Shown piece after piece: positions 24,737 to 33,732 of a stretch of DNA of 64,000 nt; position 1 is the first letter of the stretch, and each line of letters begins with the position of its first letter. This DNA is from Caldicoprobacter guelmensis. GTDB lineage: Bacteria > Bacillota > Clostridia > Caldicoprobacterales > Caldicoprobacteraceae. Below the pieces are notes generated by a model. The model ran no database searches. It was given only the letters and a program-made list of their open reading frames with translations, and had not been told where the DNA came from. The DNA is taken from assembly GCF_016908415.1 (NCBI RefSeq), contig NZ_JAFBDW010000006.1, positions 65,084-129,083 on the forward strand. The letters are read 5' to 3'. Both the position numbers and the translations under genes were made by a program.

Positions 24737-26131
24737 ATGAAATATACTTTAAGAGCCAAATTGTCTTTATCCTATATGTTAGTGGTTCTAATCTCTGTAT
24801 TCTTGACCAGCGTGCTTACCAACTTGCTTCTTGAAAAGCACTTCAAGGAATACGTTATAAAGAATCAAGAGCGTAAAAGTAAGGAAATTGTTTCTCTGAT
24901 CAGCCAGCAGTATAAGCCGGGTGGGAGATGGAACACGGATGTCATAGAGAATATTGGCATGAATGCCTTGGAGCAGGGTATGATAATAAAGGTTGTTGAT
25001 TCTTCCGGGAAGGCAATATGGGATGCAATGGTGTATAACAGGGGGTTGTGCCACCGGATGCTGGAGCATATGGCTTGCAACATGACCAGCCGCTACCCAA
25101 ACTGGAAGGGGGGTTATGTGGAGGATAAATATCCTGTCACATATAATTTGAGTGAAGTTGGAAGGGTTGAAATCGGATATTACGGTCCGTATTATTTTAA
25201 TGACAATGACCTTGCATTTATTAATACTTTAAATCGGTTGTTTATTGGCGTAGGAATGATTTCCCTCTTGTCATCGCTGTTTATAGCTGCATTTATGTCC
25301 AAAAGATTGAGTACGCCGATTTCAAGGGTCATTGAAGCTGCCCACAAGATTTCCAAAGGATATTATCAGGACAGGATTACCGAGAAGTCAGGTATAAAGG
25401 AGATTTCTCAGCTTACCCAAACGATAAACGATTTGGCTGAGGTGCTTGAAAAGCAGGAGATGTTGAGAAAAAGGCTTACAGCTGATGTGGCACATGAATT
25501 GAGAACCCCTCTTGCTACGCTCCAGAGCCATATGGAAGCAATGATTGATGGGGTGTGGGAACCGGATATTGATAGGATTAAAAGTTGCCATGAGGAGATT
25601 GTCAGAATAAGCAGGTTGGTAGGGGACCTTGAAAAGCTGGCAAAATATGAGAGTGAAAGTCTTATCCTTAACAAAACACGCTTTGATGTTTCACAGCTTA
25701 TCCGACATATTATCAGGAACTTTGAAATTGACTTTATAAACAAGGGATTGGATATCGAATTCAATGGTCAGGAAGAGATTGTCTTTGCTGATAAGGATAA
25801 GATAAGTCAGGTAATTATAAATCTTTTATCCAACGCATTGAAATATACTCCCGAGGGAGGGAGGGTTGAGGTAAAAGTGGAAAGTAGCGGCGATGTGGTT
25901 AATATTATCGTTAAGGATACCGGGGAAGGCATCTCACCGGAGGATTTACCATATATCTTTGAACGGTTTTATCGTGCTGATAAATCGAGAAACAGGCTAA
26001 CGGGGGGAGCCGGAATCGGGCTTACGATAGCAAAAGCCATCGTCGAGGCACATAAGGGGACAATACGAGTAAATAGCAGGATAAATGAAGGGACGGAGTT
26101 CATAGTGTCATTGCCAAAACAGGTAGGCTAA
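24737..26131 (+). CDS. Sensor histidine kinase, possible copper/silver sensor
   Basis: The 464-residue kinase has membrane segments near residues 12-32 and 165-190 with an external loop between, then HAMP, a HisKA domain (ADVAHELRTPLATLQSH, phosphorylated His) and an HATPase domain (LLSNALKYTPEGG, DTGEGISPEDLPYIF, GGAGIGLTIAKAI). The external loop carries GLCHRMLEHMACNM at about residues 103-116: two Cys, two His and three Met in 14 residues, which suggests a soft-metal site such as Cu(I) or Ag(I). This fits the neighbouring HMA/cupredoxin gene. It forms an operon with the response regulator, and its stop lies within the terminator hairpin. Confidence 0.93.
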   Translation: MKYTLRAKLSLSYMLVVLISVFLTSVLTNLLLEKHFKEYVIKNQERKSKEIVSLISQQYKPGGRWNTDVIENIGMNALEQGMIIKVVDSSGKAIWDAMVYNRGLCHRMLEHMACNMTSRYPNWKGGYVEDKYPVTYNLSEVGRVEIGYYGPYYFNDNDLAFINTLNRLFIGVGMISLLSSLFIAAFMSKRLSTPISRVIEAAHKISKGYYQDRITEKSGIKEISQLTQTINDLAEVLEKQEMLRKRLTADVAHELRTPLATLQSHMEAMIDGVWEPDIDRIKSCHEEIVRISRLVGDLEKLAKYESESLILNKTRFDVSQLIRHIIRNFEIDFINKGLDIEFNGQEEIVFADKDKISQVIINLLSNALKYTPEGGRVEVKVESSGDVVNIIVKDTGEGISPEDLPYIFERFYRADKSRNRLTGGAGIGLTIAKAIVEAHKGTIRVNSRINEGTEFIVSLPKQVG

Positions 26132-26151
26132 GATGCCTACCTGTTTTTTTT
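26120..26151 (+). terminator. Intrinsic terminator of the two-component operon
   Basis: CAGGTAGGC-TAAGAT-GCCTACCTG (9 bp) followed by eight T's. The loop contains the kinase stop codon. The following stretch 26152-26323 shows no gene. Confidence 0.95.
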
Positions 26152-26323
26152 CAGCTTTTTTTAGCGCCTCCGATAACGGACGACCACTTGGCAGTGAAAG
26201 TACGCAGTGGGCTTAGTAGGGGGAACCATTACCCAAGGGCAGATTATAACAAAGAAATACTTTCAAAATATTCTTTTGTAAAATCGAAGCACCGAACACA
26301 TGAGTATTGTTGTGTAGGACAAA

Positions 26324-26704
26324 TCATTCTATGTTAACATAGGGAAGAACCACTTTTATAAGTTTTTTAATTAGCTCAAGCTCTTTAGAAGAACACTTGC
26401 CAAGCAGCTCGTTTAGCTCTTCATCACTTTGACTTGTGTACTTATCGTGAGGTTCGTTGACGGAAGGTTCGGCATTAGAAATTTTACCGAAAATGAGGTA
26501 ATCCAAAGAAATATGTAAACACTTAGCTATTTTAACCAAAACCGGCAAGCTCATTTGCCTTTCGCCTCGTTCCAACTGACCAACATAGTAGTCAGAAAGC
26601 CCGATAATCTCTGCAAATTCCTCTCTTGAAAGCCCAAGTTTTTTCCTTTCATCACGTATCCTTTGACCAATTGCTTTGTTATCTATTTCTTTTTTGTTTG
26701 CCAT
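26324..26704 (-). CDS. XRE-family HTH transcriptional regulator
   Basis: The 126-residue protein has one Cro/CI-type helix-turn-helix, about residues 10-65: GQRIRDERKKLGLSREEFAEIIGLSDYYVGQLERG-type sequence, with the LVKIAKCLHISLDYLIFG ending common to clostridial XRE regulators. The C-terminal part has a short helical region with LNELLGKCSSKELELIKKLI. ATG 26704 is chosen because GGGAG lies eight bases upstream on the minus strand. It is divergent from the Spo0E/GGDEF pair, so it may regulate that pair. TGCAA-A-TTGCA at 26765-26775 in the shared region is a short palindrome and a possible operator. Confidence 0.87.
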   Translation of the reverse strand: MANKKEIDNKAIGQRIRDERKKLGLSREEFAEIIGLSDYYVGQLERGERQMSLPVLVKIAKCLHISLDYLIFGKISNAEPSVNEPHDKYTSQSDEELNELLGKCSSKELELIKKLIKVVLPYVNIE

Positions 26705-26847
26705 TTTGTTCACTCCCAAGCTTATATACTCTTACTTTACCGAATTCTGCAGCTTATCTGAATTTGCAAATTGCATATTTTTATAATTGCCAATCAGCCC
26801 GTATATAATGTAAAATTATGTATAACAATTGTTGGCGAGGTGGTCAT

Positions 26848-27024
26848 GTGGACGCCAAGACCAGCATTGAAATAACTCGAACTTTACTTCATAACGCTAT
26901 TGAGATGAATATGAATAAGGAAATCGTTTTTAAAATAAGCCAGAGGATGGACCAGTACATTGTGGAATATTATGTAAAATACGGGGGTTTAAAGGGTGGA
27001 ACTGAGGAAGAAAAAAATCAATAA
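26848..27024 (+). CDS. Spo0E-like aspartyl-phosphate phosphatase
   Basis: The 58-residue product matches the small Spo0E family that dephosphorylates Spo0A~P and delays sporulation. Two helices are expected: IEITRTLLHNAIEMN and VFKISQRMDQYIVEYY, the latter carrying the diagnostic S-Q-x-[LM]-D-x-x-[IV] motif. GTG 26848 is selected because GCGAGGTGGT lies immediately upstream; the longer frame from ATG 26818 has no site. Its last 29 bases overlap the start of the GGDEF gene, so the two are translated together. The partner Spo0A gene is not in the window. Confidence 0.78.
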   Translation: MDAKTSIEITRTLLHNAIEMNMNKEIVFKISQRMDQYIVEYYVKYGGLKGGTEEEKNQ

Positions 27025-27679
27025 TGCGACTGCGTTCATTGTTTTAATATTGGCCGACTTATCATTATGGTTTATAATACCCTTAATGGACAAAGGATAT
27101 ATTTTGAATTATAGCTTAATATGGATATTTGTTGTGGTGATTCAGGTAACCGGCAAAGCGTTTTTTGGAGTTTGGGTTTATAAGTTGTATAAAGAAGCAT
27201 ATACCGACATACTGACCGGTTTATACAACAGGAGATATTTTTATAAAAGACTACCAAATGCTATAATGAAAATACCTTTTTCTTTGCTTCTTATCGATAT
27301 CGATAACTTTAAAAGCGTAAACGACGCATACGGGCATGTCGTGGGGGATTTTGTGTTGCAGCAATTTGCTGATATTTTACGAAGTAGAGCAAGAAAGGAC
27401 GATATTATTGCCCGTTGGGGTGGGGAGGAATTTGTGATGGCTCTGCCTCAGACTGGAGTTGATGAAGCTTTTCGTATTGCGGATGTCATAAGGAGGGCGG
27501 TAGAGGAGCATTGTTTTTGCTATGAAGGGGTTACATGCAACATCACTGTAAGCATTGGCATAGCCTCAATTGACGGCAAAGCAAATATTGATGATATAGA
27601 GCAATTCTTTGTAACTGCAGATAAGGCTCTTTATAAAGCAAAGGAAAAAAGAAATTGTATAACGGTGAGCAAAATTTAA
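26996..27679 (+). CDS. Membrane-anchored GGDEF diguanylate cyclase
   Basis: The 227-residue protein starts with two membrane segments (about residues 12-29 and 34-58) and then a GGDEF domain, ~65-227, opening DILTGLYNRRYFYKRL. The active site is RWGGEEFVMALP, a functional GGEEF variant, and RKDD five residues upstream supplies the RxxD inhibitory I-site, so product feedback by cyclic di-GMP is expected. It would make c-di-GMP at the membrane. The GTG start at 26996 lies inside the spo0E-like gene with GGGGG upstream. The HD-GYP protein at 9099-10295 may be the opposing enzyme. Confidence 0.88.
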   Translation: MELRKKKINNATAFIVLILADLSLWFIIPLMDKGYILNYSLIWIFVVVIQVTGKAFFGVWVYKLYKEAYTDILTGLYNRRYFYKRLPNAIMKIPFSLLLIDIDNFKSVNDAYGHVVGDFVLQQFADILRSRARKDDIIARWGGEEFVMALPQTGVDEAFRIADVIRRAVEEHCFCYEGVTCNITVSIGIASIDGKANIDDIEQFFVTADKALYKAKEKRNCITVSKI

Positions 27680-27981
27680 AAGTCACTTTGCAATAAAAAG
27701 TGTTAAGGAATATTATAAAAATCGGCTGATGCAGTACAGCGTTGATCAAAGGTATGAGAGTGAGGGTATAAGTCTTTGCGAAGATGACCAAGCAGCATTT
27801 ATGTCGTACAAAATGAGAAAAATTATAAAAAAAGTATTCAAAGTTCCGAATTTTTATGTTATTATTTAACTGTATTGTTCAGAATGTGTAGCGCTATCAT
27901 CCTGTTGTAGATATGGATATATTATGGAATATTTTTACATTAACTGGATGAAATATTGGTTTTCAAGGAGATAAGATAACT
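27680..27981. other. 302-base gap before purL
   Basis: An open frame of 46 codons (27729-27869) lacks a ribosome binding site and shows no family resemblance. I see no purine riboswitch core. AAGGAG at 27966-27971 is the purL ribosome binding site. Confidence 0.45.
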
Positions 27982-30900
27982 ATGAGCAAAGTAAGGCGAA
28001 TATTCGTTGAGAAAAAGAAAGGTTTTGACGTCGAAGCGCAGGTGCTTTACAGGGATTTAAAGTACAACCTGGGAATAAAAGGCCTGAAGTATGTCAGGGT
28101 AATAAACCGGTATGATGTGCAGGGGCTCTCTGATGAAGAGTACATGGCATGCAGGAATACCATATTTTCGGAGCCCCCGGTGGATATGGTATATGATGAG
28201 GAATTTCCGCTGGGAGATGGCGAGCAGGCCTTTGCCATAGAGTACCTGCCGGGGCAGTATGACCAGAGGGCTGATTCGGCCAGCCAGTGTGTACAGCTTT
28301 TGACTAGGAGAGAAAGGCCTCTGTGCCGTACCGCCAAAGTTATAGTGTTAGGGGGTAATGTATCCAGGGAAGAGCTTGAGAGGATAAAGCGTTACTGCAT
28401 AAATCCCATCGAGTGCAGGGAGGCCTCTTTCGAAAAGCCGGAATCGCTTGAGGTTGAGGTTGAGCCGCCGGCAGATGTGGAAATCATACAGGGCTTTATC
28501 GGGTGGGGTAAAGATAAGCTATCCGAGTTTATAGAGGACAGGGGATTTGCCATGTCTGTGGAGGACATGGAGTTTTGCCAGAATTATTTCAAAAATATCG
28601 AAAAACGTGACCCTACCATAACCGAGCTTCGCATGCTGGATACTTACTGGTCTGACCATTGCCGCCACACCACATTTTTAACAGAGCTTGAAAGCATTGA
28701 AATTGAGGATGGTAAGTATACCCGTCCGATAAAAGCTGCACTTGAAAGCTATCTAGATTCCAGAAAGTTCGTCTACGGTGACAAAGAGCAGGATAGGGAT
28801 ATTTGCCTTATGGACATAGCCACCATTGCAATGAAGGAGCTTAAAAAGAAGGGCATGCTGGATGACCTGGAGGAATCCGACGAGATAAACGCCAGCAGCA
28901 TTGTGGTGGATGTGGATGTAAGCGGCAAAAAAGAACAGTGGCTTGTGATGTTCAAAAACGAGACGCACAACCATCCTACAGAGATAGAGCCCTTTGGAGG
29001 GGCTGCCACCTGCCTTGGAGGGGCCATAAGGGACCCTCTGTCGGGACGTGCTTATGTGTACCAAGCAATGAGGATTACAGGAAGCGGTGACCCCAGGACC
29101 CCCATTGAGAAGACCCTCCCGGGGAAGCTGCCGCAGCGCAAGATAACCACGGTGGCTGCCCAGGGATTCAGCTCATACGGGAATCAGGTGGGACTTGCCA
29201 CCGGCCAGGTGGCCGAAATATACGATGAGGGGTATGTGGCAAAGAGGATGGAGCTGGGTGCGGTGATAGGTGCTGCACCGAGGCGGAATGTAGTGAGAGG
29301 CAAGCCGCAGCCAGGCGATGTAGTGATACTCCTGGGCGGAAGAACTGGCCGTGATGGGTGCGGCGGTGCTACTGGTTCGTCCAAGGAGCACGATGAACAG
29401 TCGCTCACAAAGTCGGGTGCCGAGGTCCAAAAGGGGAATCCGCCCACCGAACGAAAAATCCAGAGGCTTTTCAGGAATCCTTTGGTGAGCAGACTTATCA
29501 AGAAGTGCAACGACTTTGGCGCCGGCGGTGTGGTGGTGGCTATAGGCGAGCTGGCTGATGGCCTTGAGATAAACCTGGATGCCATACCCAAAAAGTATGA
29601 GGGGCTTGACGGTACCGAGCTTGCCATATCCGAATCGCAGGAGAGGATGGCGGTGCTGGTATCGCCTGAGGATGTGGAGGCTTTTATTTCGGCTGCAGCA
29701 GAAGAAAACTTGGAAGCCACGCCGGTTGCACGCGTGACTGATGAAAAACGGGTCAGGATATGGTGGCGCGGGAAACTCATAGTGGACATAAGCAGGGAAT
29801 TTTTGAACACTAACGGGGTCAAAAGGAAGAGCAGGGCGGTGGTATCAGCGTCCTCGGAAGAGGGTAACTTCTTTGACAAGCTGCCTGAAGAGGTGTCGAT
29901 GTGCGATGTCGATATAAAGAAGGCATGGCTCAACAACCTTGAAAGGCTCAATGTGTGCAGCCAAAAGGGGCTGGTTGAGAGGTTTGACAGCACTATAGGT
30001 GCCGGGACGGTGCTTCTGCCCTTTGGTGGGAAATATCAATTAAGCCCTGCCGAAGGCATGGTAGCCAAGTTACCGGTGCTTGAGGGTGATACTACCACAG
30101 GCACCATCATGACCTTTGGCTATAATCCTGTATTGGCTAAATGGAGCCCATTCCACGGTGCCGTTTTTGCGATTATAGAGGCTGTTTCAAAGGTGTGCGC
30201 TTTGGGCGGAGACTGGCGCCGCATAAGGTTTACCCTTCAAGAATATTTTGGCAAACCGGGGGATGATCCGGTGAAATGGGGGAAACCGCTGGCAGCCTTG
30301 CTGGGAGCCTATTGGGCGCAGATAAAGCTGAGCTTGCCCTCAATCGGCGGCAAGGACAGCATGTCAGGGACATTCAAGGATATGGATGTTCCGCCCACGC
30401 TTGTGGCCTTTGCGGTGGATACTGTCGATGTAAACCAGGTGATTTCAACCGAGTTTAAAAAGGCGGGCAGCAAGGTTGTTTTGGTGCCGCTTAATAGGGA
30501 CTGCAATGGGCTGCCGGATTTTGAACAACTTAAAGCCAACTACACAAGAATCCATTCTCTCATAGAATCCGGTAAAGTGCTGGCTGCTTCCTCCGTAAAG
30601 GCAGGCGGTATTGCCGAAGCCATAAGCAAGATGTGCTTTGGCAATATGCTGGGGTTTGTGTTTGAAAAGGTCGATGACTTGAAGACTCTTTTCAGGCCCG
30701 ATTACGGTGCCATCATACTCGAGGTCCCCGGTGACGAGGACCTGGCAGTCCTGTTTGATGATATAGAGTATAAGCTGCTGGGATACACCGATGATAAACC
30801 CGAGATAAGCGTGAACGGCGTAAGGATAAGCCTTGATGAGGCTTTGCAGAGCTGGGAAAAGCCGCTGGAGGATGTATTCCCCACCAGGCTTCATGAAGAG

Positions 30901-31773
30901 GTCGCACCTCAAGACAATCCCGATATGGGGCTATTTACGCGGGGTATACGCCAAAAGCCTAAGGTCAGGATTGCAAGGCCCAGGGTGTTTATACCGGTAT
31001 TTCCCGGCACAAACTGCGAATACGACACCGCCAGGGCGTTTGAGAAGGCCGGCGGTGTGGTGGACGTCTTCGTGATAAGGAATTTGACTCCGCAGGACAT
31101 TGAAGAGTCAATAGAGGAGATGGTAAAGCGTATAGGCAATTCGCAGATCATAGCCATACCGGGTGGTTTCAGCGCAGGGGATGAGCCCGACGGTTCGGGC
31201 AAATTCATAGCCACTACATTTAGAAATCCGTATATAAGAGAAGCGGTTATGAGGCTTCTAAACGAAAGAGACGGTCTTATTTTGGGTATATGCAATGGCT
31301 TTCAGGCGCTCATAAAGCTGGGCCTGGTGCCATATGGAGAGATAAGGGACATGACCGAGGACAGCCCAACCCTTACTTTTAACACCATAGGTCGCCATGT
31401 TTCCCGTATGGTGTATACCAAGGTGGTGTCCAACCTTTCACCGTGGTTTTCCAAAGTAAAGCCCGGAGATATCCATGTCGTTGCTGTATCCCACGGCGAG
31501 GGCAGGTTTATTGCTTCGTCCCAGCAGGTAGCCGAGCTGTTTAGAAACGGGCAGGTGGCCACCCAGTATGTGGACTTTGATGGGAAGCCCACCTATGATA
31601 TACGCTTTAATCCAAACGGTTCGGTCATGGCCATAGAAGGTATAACCAGCCCCGATGGGCGTGTGCTGGGTAAGATGGGCCATTCCGAAAGGATAGGCAC
31701 TAACGTCGCCAAAAATATACCGGGTGAGAAGGACCAGAAGATATTCGAAGCCGGCGTTGAATACTTCATGTAA
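27982..31773 (+). CDS. purL: Phosphoribosylformylglycinamidine synthase, single-chain
   Basis: PurL makes FGAM from FGAR, ATP and glutamine in the purine pathway. The 1263-residue product is the large single-chain form that fuses the PurS-like N-terminus, synthetase and glutaminase, not the three-gene PurSQL set usual in Bacilli. Visible motifs are TYWSDHCRHTTF, NETHNHPTEIEPFGGAAT, GRTGRDGCGGATGSS, SIGGKDSMSGT, and in the C-terminal glutaminase PGTNCEYDTARAFEKAG, GGFSAGDEPDGSGKF and ILGICNGFQALIKLG with nucleophile Cys near 1104, ending in GHSER. The region up to guaA has higher G+C than its neighbours. AAGGAG precedes the ATG. Confidence 0.96.
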   Translation: MSKVRRIFVEKKKGFDVEAQVLYRDLKYNLGIKGLKYVRVINRYDVQGLSDEEYMACRNTIFSEPPVDMVYDEEFPLGDGEQAFAIEYLPGQYDQRADSASQCVQLLTRRERPLCRTAKVIVLGGNVSREELERIKRYCINPIECREASFEKPESLEVEVEPPADVEIIQGFIGWGKDKLSEFIEDRGFAMSVEDMEFCQNYFKNIEKRDPTITELRMLDTYWSDHCRHTTFLTELESIEIEDGKYTRPIKAALESYLDSRKFVYGDKEQDRDICLMDIATIAMKELKKKGMLDDLEESDEINASSIVVDVDVSGKKEQWLVMFKNETHNHPTEIEPFGGAATCLGGAIRDPLSGRAYVYQAMRITGSGDPRTPIEKTLPGKLPQRKITTVAAQGFSSYGNQVGLATGQVAEIYDEGYVAKRMELGAVIGAAPRRNVVRGKPQPGDVVILLGGRTGRDGCGGATGSSKEHDEQSLTKSGAEVQKGNPPTERKIQRLFRNPLVSRLIKKCNDFGAGGVVVAIGELADGLEINLDAIPKKYEGLDGTELAISESQERMAVLVSPEDVEAFISAAAEENLEATPVARVTDEKRVRIWWRGKLIVDISREFLNTNGVKRKSRAVVSASSEEGNFFDKLPEEVSMCDVDIKKAWLNNLERLNVCSQKGLVERFDSTIGAGTVLLPFGGKYQLSPAEGMVAKLPVLEGDTTTGTIMTFGYNPVLAKWSPFHGAVFAIIEAVSKVCALGGDWRRIRFTLQEYFGKPGDDPVKWGKPLAALLGAYWAQIKLSLPSIGGKDSMSGTFKDMDVPPTLVAFAVDTVDVNQVISTEFKKAGSKVVLVPLNRDCNGLPDFEQLKANYTRIHSLIESGKVLAASSVKAGGIAEAISKMCFGNMLGFVFEKVDDLKTLFRPDYGAIILEVPGDEDLAVLFDDIEYKLLGYTDDKPEISVNGVRISLDEALQSWEKPLEDVFPTRLHEEVAPQDNPDMGLFTRGIRQKPKVRIARPRVFIPVFPGTNCEYDTARAFEKAGGVVDVFVIRNLTPQDIEESIEEMVKRIGNSQIIAIPGGFSAGDEPDGSGKFIATTFRNPYIREAVMRLLNERDGLILGICNGFQALIKLGLVPYGEIRDMTEDSPTLTFNTIGRHVSRMVYTKVVSNLSPWFSKVKPGDIHVVAVSHGEGRFIASSQQVAELFRNGQVATQYVDFDGKPTYDIRFNPNGSVMAIEGITSPDGRVLGKMGHSERIGTNVAKNIPGEKDQKIFEAGVEYFM

Positions 31774-31912
31774 AGCGAGGCAATTTTGCTCTTGTGCGTG
31801 GGCCCATAATGTTATAAGATAAAATGGTGTGAAAATGTTTTATGCTAAACATTACGTTGTGACACAGCTTAAATTTATGTTAAGGCAGCTTGATAATTAT
31901 GGAGGAAATATA

Positions 31913-32518
31913 ATGATTGCCATTATAGATTACGGGATGGGCAATTTAAGGAGCGTTCAAAAGGCATTTGAATATGTGGGCTACCAGGCGGTGGTCACCC
32001 AGGACTCACAGATGATCTTAAACGCCAGTCATGTGGTGCTTCCGGGGGTTGGAGCGTTTGGAGGTGCCATTCGAAATTTAGAGATAGCCGGATTGATAGA
32101 CACCATATACAGGGTTGTAGAAGATGGCAGGCCATTTCTTGGAATTTGCCTTGGCCTGCAGTTGCTGTTTGAGAGGAGCTATGAAGGAGGGCTCTTCAAG
32201 GGATTGGGGTTGTTGCCAGGGGAGGTTAAGAGGCTTCCTGAGGAGCTTAACATAAAGATACCCCACATGGGCTGGAATGAGTTAAAACACAGAGTGAGTC
32301 CGATATTTGAAGGGTTAAATGACCCCTGCTTTGTCTATTTTGTTCATTCATACTATGTTGAGCCAAGGGTTTCCGAGCATGTTATAGGGACTACCTTTTA
32401 TGGAATTGACATAACGGTGGCGGTCAATAAGGATAACGTATACGGGTTTCAGTTTCATCCCGAGAAAAGCGGAGCCGAGGGTCTGAAGATGCTCAGAAAT
32501 TTTGCACGGCTTAAATAA
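31913..32518 (+). CDS. hisH: Imidazole glycerol phosphate synthase, glutaminase subunit HisH
   Basis: HisH releases ammonia from glutamine and passes it through HisF to make imidazole glycerol phosphate and AICAR. The 201-residue protein starts MIAIIDYGMGNLRSV. The class I triad is visible: Cys in FLGICLGLQLLFE near residue 79, and His-x-Glu in FQFHPEKSG near the C-terminus. ATG 31913 is chosen because GGAGG ends seven bases upstream, and the length then equals the family norm; a frame extending to 31829 is not supported. The gene is paired with hisF 140 bases downstream; the other his genes are absent. Confidence 0.95.
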   Translation: MIAIIDYGMGNLRSVQKAFEYVGYQAVVTQDSQMILNASHVVLPGVGAFGGAIRNLEIAGLIDTIYRVVEDGRPFLGICLGLQLLFERSYEGGLFKGLGLLPGEVKRLPEELNIKIPHMGWNELKHRVSPIFEGLNDPCFVYFVHSYYVEPRVSEHVIGTTFYGIDITVAVNKDNVYGFQFHPEKSGAEGLKMLRNFARLK

Positions 32519-32658
32519 AGGGATTGCTCCAAATCTTGTTTATTCCCAATACTGCCTGCTAAAGAAGAGATAAACTGAAAGGTGAAGGAGGAAGCCCACT
32601 TTTCAGTAGTGGGAAGAGGTCACTATACAATAGATGACGTGGTGGGTGATAGTGATAG

Positions 32659-33420
32659 ATGCTTACAAAACGCATAATTCCCTGTCTGGATGTTGATGGT
32701 GGAAGGGTAGTAAAGGGTACAAACTTCCTCAACCTAAGGGATGCCGGAGATCCGGTCGAAATAGCCAGGCTGTATGACCAGGCCGGTGCCGATGAGCTTG
32801 TGTTTCTCGACATTACCGCATCGGCTGAGGCCCGTAACATAATGCTGGATGTGGTGGCCAGGACTGCCGAGCAGGTTTTTATTCCGTTGACAGTGGGCGG
32901 TGGTATACGCAGCCTTTCGGATTTCCGGGAGATACTCAAGGCTGGTGCTGATAAGATCTCCATAAACTCTGCAGCCGTGCGCAATCCTGACCTTATAGAG
33001 GAAGCGGCTATAAGGTTTGGCAGCCAATGCGTTGTGGTGGCTATAGATGCCAAGAGGCGACAGGATGGTACCGGCTGGGATGTTTACATCAACGGCGGGA
33101 GGATAAACGCCGGCAAGGATGCCGTCGAGTGGGCCTTAGAAGTTGAAAGAAGAGGTGCCGGAGAGATACTCTTGACAAGCATGGATGCCGATGGTACCAA
33201 GAACGGATATGATATTGACTTAACCCGGGCTATAACGCAGGCAGTCAACATACCCGTTATTGCGTCGGGCGGTGCGGGACGACTGGAGCATTTCTACGAT
33301 GTGATAGTTCAGGGAGGAGCCGATGCCGTCCTGGCGGCTTCTCTGTTTCATTATGGGGAGCTGACGATTGCTCAGGTAAAGGATTATCTGGCGGAGAGAG
33401 GTATACCAGTGAGAAGATAG
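32659..33420 (+). CDS. hisF: Imidazole glycerol phosphate synthase, cyclase subunit HisF
   Basis: HisF is the (beta/alpha)8-barrel that uses HisH-derived ammonia. The 253-residue protein starts MLTKRIIPCLDVDGGRVVKG, with the first catalytic Asp in CLDVDGG (residue 11), the phosphate-binding TVGGGIRS, and the second catalytic Asp in LTSMDADGTKNGYD near residue 176 of the typical DGT motif. The phosphate loop SGGAG follows. GGTGGGTGAT lies upstream of the ATG. Its by-product AICAR feeds directly into purine synthesis, which fits the position between purL and guaA. Confidence 0.97.
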   Translation: MLTKRIIPCLDVDGGRVVKGTNFLNLRDAGDPVEIARLYDQAGADELVFLDITASAEARNIMLDVVARTAEQVFIPLTVGGGIRSLSDFREILKAGADKISINSAAVRNPDLIEEAAIRFGSQCVVVAIDAKRRQDGTGWDVYINGGRINAGKDAVEWALEVERRGAGEILLTSMDADGTKNGYDIDLTRAITQAVNIPVIASGGAGRLEHFYDVIVQGGADAVLAASLFHYGELTIAQVKDYLAERGIPVRR

Positions 33421-33732
33421 ATGATGCGTTGATATGGCTGTTGTGTTATTGAGGGAAATTGGGGTAAAGTTCCCGTATTGAGGCAAAAGAAACACGTGAT
33501 ATAATAAACCCAAAAAGTGCTTTGGTAAAGTCATGCTTGTGCAAGCGTTTTTTCGTTTGCTTTTGTTCTTGGATTTAGAGTTGCAGATTTTTTAAGCAAA
33601 ATAACTCTTTCAAGCTGCAATATGAGACTCTATAAGAGAAAGAGAGCTGGGTAATTATATCGTCGGGATATTGGTTGATGTTGAGTGTGAGTACTGTTTT
33701 ACGAATCTTTACGAGAGAAAGGGGTATTTATT
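33421..33732. other. 312-base gap before guaA
   Basis: No ORF or recognisable riboswitch is seen. A short GCTT/AAGC hairpin followed by GTTTTTTC at about 33534-33553 could be a weak terminator after hisF, and AAAGGGG at 33718-33724 is the guaA ribosome binding site. Confidence 0.4.

Noticed and set aside
26152..26323. Noncoding RNA gene after the two-component operon
   Set aside because: No promoter, terminator pair or conserved fold could be identified in this short stretch.
27729..27869. 46-codon frame before purL
   Set aside because: It lacks a ribosome binding site and any recognisable motif; chance frame or remnant.
29184..29993. 269-codon minus-strand frame inside purL
   Set aside because: Antisense shadow of purL, caused by high-G+C third positions; Ser/Thr-rich composition is typical of shadow frames.
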